Below, piece after piece: positions 5,743 through 7,171 of a stretch of 7,171 nt of DNA (position 1 is the first letter of the stretch; every line of letters begins with the position of its first letter). Under the pieces are notes generated by a model. It did not search any database. It saw only the letters and a list, made by a program, of their open reading frames with translations, and had not been told where the DNA came from. The position numbers and the translations under genes were made by a program. The stretch comes from Actinomycetes bacterium (lineage in GTDB: Bacteria; Actinomycetota; Actinomycetes; Actinomycetales; Cellulomonadaceae), in the NCBI GenBank assembly GCA_023389545.1, contig JAEWEI010000127.1:1-7171 (forward strand), in the 5' to 3' direction.

Positions 5743-6577
5743 AGCGGCGGCGTCGGGCCCTGACCACCAGGCGCCAGGCCAGCAGGGCGGCCCCGAGCAG
5801 CGCGATCGCGCCCGTCACCGCCACCGTCGAGCGGCCCGGCCGCAACAGGGCGTGCAACGCGACGGGCCGGGTGAACGTCAGCACGTCCCAGCCCTCTTGC
5901 GCCGCCAGCCTGCGCAGCGCCCGATCGGGGTTCACCGCCGACGCGTTCCCCACGGCGCCGAGCATCGGGGCGTCCGTGATCGAGTCCGAGTACGCGTAGC
6001 TCGCCGCCAGGTCGTAGCCGTGCCGCACCGCGAGCTCACGGATCGCGGCCTCCTTGTGCGGGCCGTACGCGTAGAAGTCGATCTCGCCCGTGTACCGGCC
6101 GTCGGCCACGCCCATCTGGGTGGCGATCACGTGGTCCGCGCCGAGCAGCGCCGCGATGGGGCGCACCACCTCGCCGCCCGAGGCCGAGACGATGACCACG
6201 TCTCGCCCCGCCGCGTGGTGCTCCTCGATCAGCGCCACCGCCTCCGCGTACACAGCCGCGTCGATCGACTCGTGCAGGGTCTCCTCGACGATCGAGGAGA
6301 CCAGCGCGACGTCCCAGCCGGTGACCATGCGGGACAGCTCCCGGCGCAGGCGCTCCGTCTGATCGGCGTCCGCGGCGCCCACGAGGTAGAAGAACTGGGC
6401 GTACGCGGTGCGCAGCACCGCCCGTTTGGTCAGCAGGCCGCCCGCCAGGAACGGCCGGGAGAAGGCCGTGGCCGATGACGTGGCGATGATCGTCTTGTCG
6501 AGGTCGAAGAACGCGGCGGCGCCGGGGCGCGGGGCTGCTCCTGCGCGCGGGGCAGTGCCCGCCGGCTCCGTGACCAT
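5741..6577 (-). CDS. HAD-superfamily (IB subfamily) phosphatase with C-terminal membrane anchor, 278 aa
   Basis: Predicted Mg-dependent phosphohydrolase of the SerB-like HAD-IB group; the substrate is unknown. All four HAD motifs are present: DLDKT (25-29, nucleophile D25 and acid D27), motif II at S131 in VIVSAS, motif III K175 in GPHKEAA, and motif IV YSDSITD (196-202, D198 and D202). An alpha-helical cap lies between motifs I and II. Residues about 252-272 form one hydrophobic helix followed by RARRRR, so the protein is probably tail-anchored with its catalytic domain in the cytoplasm. Residues 1-20 are an Ala/Pro-rich lead. The ATG at 6575-6577 is chosen because GGGAGGA (revcomp of 6581-6587) sits just upstream, though the spacing is short (3-4 nt); the frame stays open to 6901 without a better start. 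Homologues I recall beside Ssd are named 'morphological differentiation-associated'. Divergent from the Ssd-like gene. Confidence 0.94.
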   Translation of the reverse strand: MVTEPAGTAPRAGAAPRPGAAAFFDLDKTIIATSSATAFSRPFLAGGLLTKRAVLRTAYAQFFYLVGAADADQTERLRRELSRMVTGWDVALVSSIVEETLHESIDAAVYAEAVALIEEHHAAGRDVVIVSASGGEVVRPIAALLGADHVIATQMGVADGRYTGEIDFYAYGPHKEAAIRELAVRHGYDLAASYAYSDSITDAPMLGAVGNASAVNPDRALRRLAAQEGWDVLTFTRPVALHALLRPGRSTVAVTGAIALLGAALLAWRLVVRARRRR

Positions 6578-6599
6578 CGTTCCTCCCTCGACGCGGCCG

Positions 6600-6605
6600 A
6601 GCCTA
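6600..6605 (-). promoter_or_regulatory. Possible -10 element for the HAD gene
   Basis: TAGGCT on the minus strand (revcomp of 6600-6605) fits TANNNT, sits about 22 bp upstream of the ATG, and would give a leader of roughly 15 nt holding the SD GGGAGGA. No good -35 is seen. Confidence 0.35.
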
Positions 6606-6662
6606 ATGGGACGCGCGACGCTGCGCCCCACCCCCAGGCGCGTGGCGGACGCGAATCCCCAC

Positions 6663-6783
6663 CCCCGGCCGGGGCGGCAGGCATGGGCCGGGCGGTCCTC
6701 GGCGACAGTCGGCGGCGGGAAAGCCTGGACGGCGGGTCGCTGCCCAGCGTCAGCCGCCGCCGGCCGCCCCCAGCCGCCGCTGG
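6663..6783. repeat. Palindrome and tandem 20-bp repeat in the HAD/Ssd divergent gap
   Basis: The 225-bp divergent gap (6578-6802) contains a perfect 12-bp palindrome CCCCGGCCGGGG (6663-6674). It also has two adjacent 20-bp units, 6751-6770 and 6771-6790, identical at 16 of 20 positions, both starting CAGCCGCCGC. The second holds the small inverted repeat CCAGC/GCTGG (6770-6774, 6779-6783). These may be regulator sites for the divergent pair or simple low-complexity GC sequence. Confidence 0.35.
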
Positions 6784-6802
6784 CCGACAGATGGAGACCG
6801 AC

Positions 6803-7171
6803 ATGCGATGGACGCCTGGAAGCTCGAGCGCGGGTGTCCTCGGCGTGGTGGGCGCGCGGGGCGGCGTCGGCGCGTCGACGCTGGCCGCGGCCCTCGCGCA
6901 CCGTCTCGCCCGCACAGCCCCCACCTGCCTCGTCGACCTTGAGGAGGCCGGCAGCGGGATCGACGTCCTCGTCGGCCTCGAGGAGTCAGGAGGACTGCGC
7001 TGGCCAGACCTCGCCGACGCCCGCGGAACCGTCTCCGGCGACGAGCTGGCGGCCCTGCTGCCCCGATGGGGCGGATGCGCGGTGCTCAGCGCCGACCGCG
7101 CCCGGCCCGGCCCGCCGCCCGCCGACGCGGTCGCCGACGTGCTCGCCGCCCTCGCCGAGCAGCACGCCCAC
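6803..7171 (+). CDS. ssd: Septum-site-determining protein Ssd / CpaE-TadZ-like ATPase, N-terminal 123 residues, cut by window edge
   Basis: MinD/ParA-superfamily protein that in actinobacteria is linked to septum placement and to localising tad-type pilus machinery. After a short lead, residues 11-26 read AGVLGVVGARGGVGAS, a deviant Walker A. The usual KGGxGK[T/S] is RGGVGAS, so both the signature lysine (R19) and the P-loop lysine (A24) are missing, as is common in the TadZ/CpaE/Ssd branch. The strand CLVDLEEAGSGIDVLVGLEE (42-61) is the position of the switch-I/Walker A' aspartate and matches Ssd-like proteins, as does GLRWPDLADARG after it. I chose the ATG at 6803 because GGAG (6793-6796) precedes it by 6 nt; an in-frame ATG at 6791 would add four residues without an SD. 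It is divergent from the HAD gene. Tad secretion ATPase and pilin genes would be expected to the right. Confidence 0.8.
   Translation, partial: MRWTPGSSSAGVLGVVGARGGVGASTLAAALAHRLARTAPTCLVDLEEAGSGIDVLVGLEESGGLRWPDLADARGTVSGDELAALLPRWGGCAVLSADRARPGPPPADAVADVLAALAEQHAH

Noticed and set aside
5547..5999. Plus-strand frames of 150 and 70 codons running from the gap into the HAD gene
   Set aside because: They rely on weak ATT/TTG-like starts without an SD and are mostly antisense of the HAD gene.
6578..6901. Upstream extension of the HAD protein
   Set aside because: The added residues are low complexity and overlap the divergent Ssd-like gene, while an SD sits directly before the ATG at 6577.

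Overview
This is a GC-rich window from an actinobacterium. Codon third positions are almost all G or C, and starts include leaderless-style and GTG codons. The protein sequences and gene order remind me of Cellulomonas-like Micrococcales. That placement is a judgement from sequence feel, not from a search. Six protein genes are well supported and a seventh is a hydrophobic protein of unknown function; two of the seven run off the window edges.

Layout. Positions 1-4496 form a minus-strand block, read from right to left: an ACT-domain malic enzyme (3105-4496), a six-helix formate/nitrite (FNT) channel (2190-3044, possibly starting at 3080), a proline-rich four-helix membrane protein of unknown function (1158-2081), and the N-terminal half of acetyl-CoA synthetase (1-1043). 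Just upstream of acs sits a near-perfect 13-bp inverted repeat. Divergent from the malic enzyme, across a 73-bp gap with a leaderless-type promoter, is a Fic-fold protein with a ruined active site (4570-5436, plus strand). A minus-strand HAD-family phosphatase with a C-terminal membrane anchor (5741-6577) follows. Divergent from it, at the right edge, begins a septum-site-determining/CpaE-TadZ-like ATPase (6803-7171, partial).

How they fit together. The left block is central carbon metabolism: acetate activation to acetyl-CoA, malate decarboxylation to pyruvate, and monovalent-anion (nitrite or formate) transport. The right part looks like the actinobacterial locus in which acs, a Fic-like 'oxidoreductase', a 'morphological differentiation' HAD protein and Ssd lie near one another, usually followed by tad pilus genes. 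From memory, Streptomyces and Mycobacterium carry this neighbourhood; the tad genes, if present, would lie beyond position 7171.

The least ordinary stretch is the convergent 304-bp gap between the Fic-like gene and the HAD gene. Its last 200 bases are 60% GC (120 of 200 counted), against 78% in a counted coding sample nearby. It holds several inverted repeats and a 30-codon reading frame with a strong Shine-Dalgarno, followed at once by a hairpin and a short T run. It could be a small gene or small RNA, or only a terminator region. I see no rRNA, tRNA, CRISPR array, insertion sequence or other mobile element.
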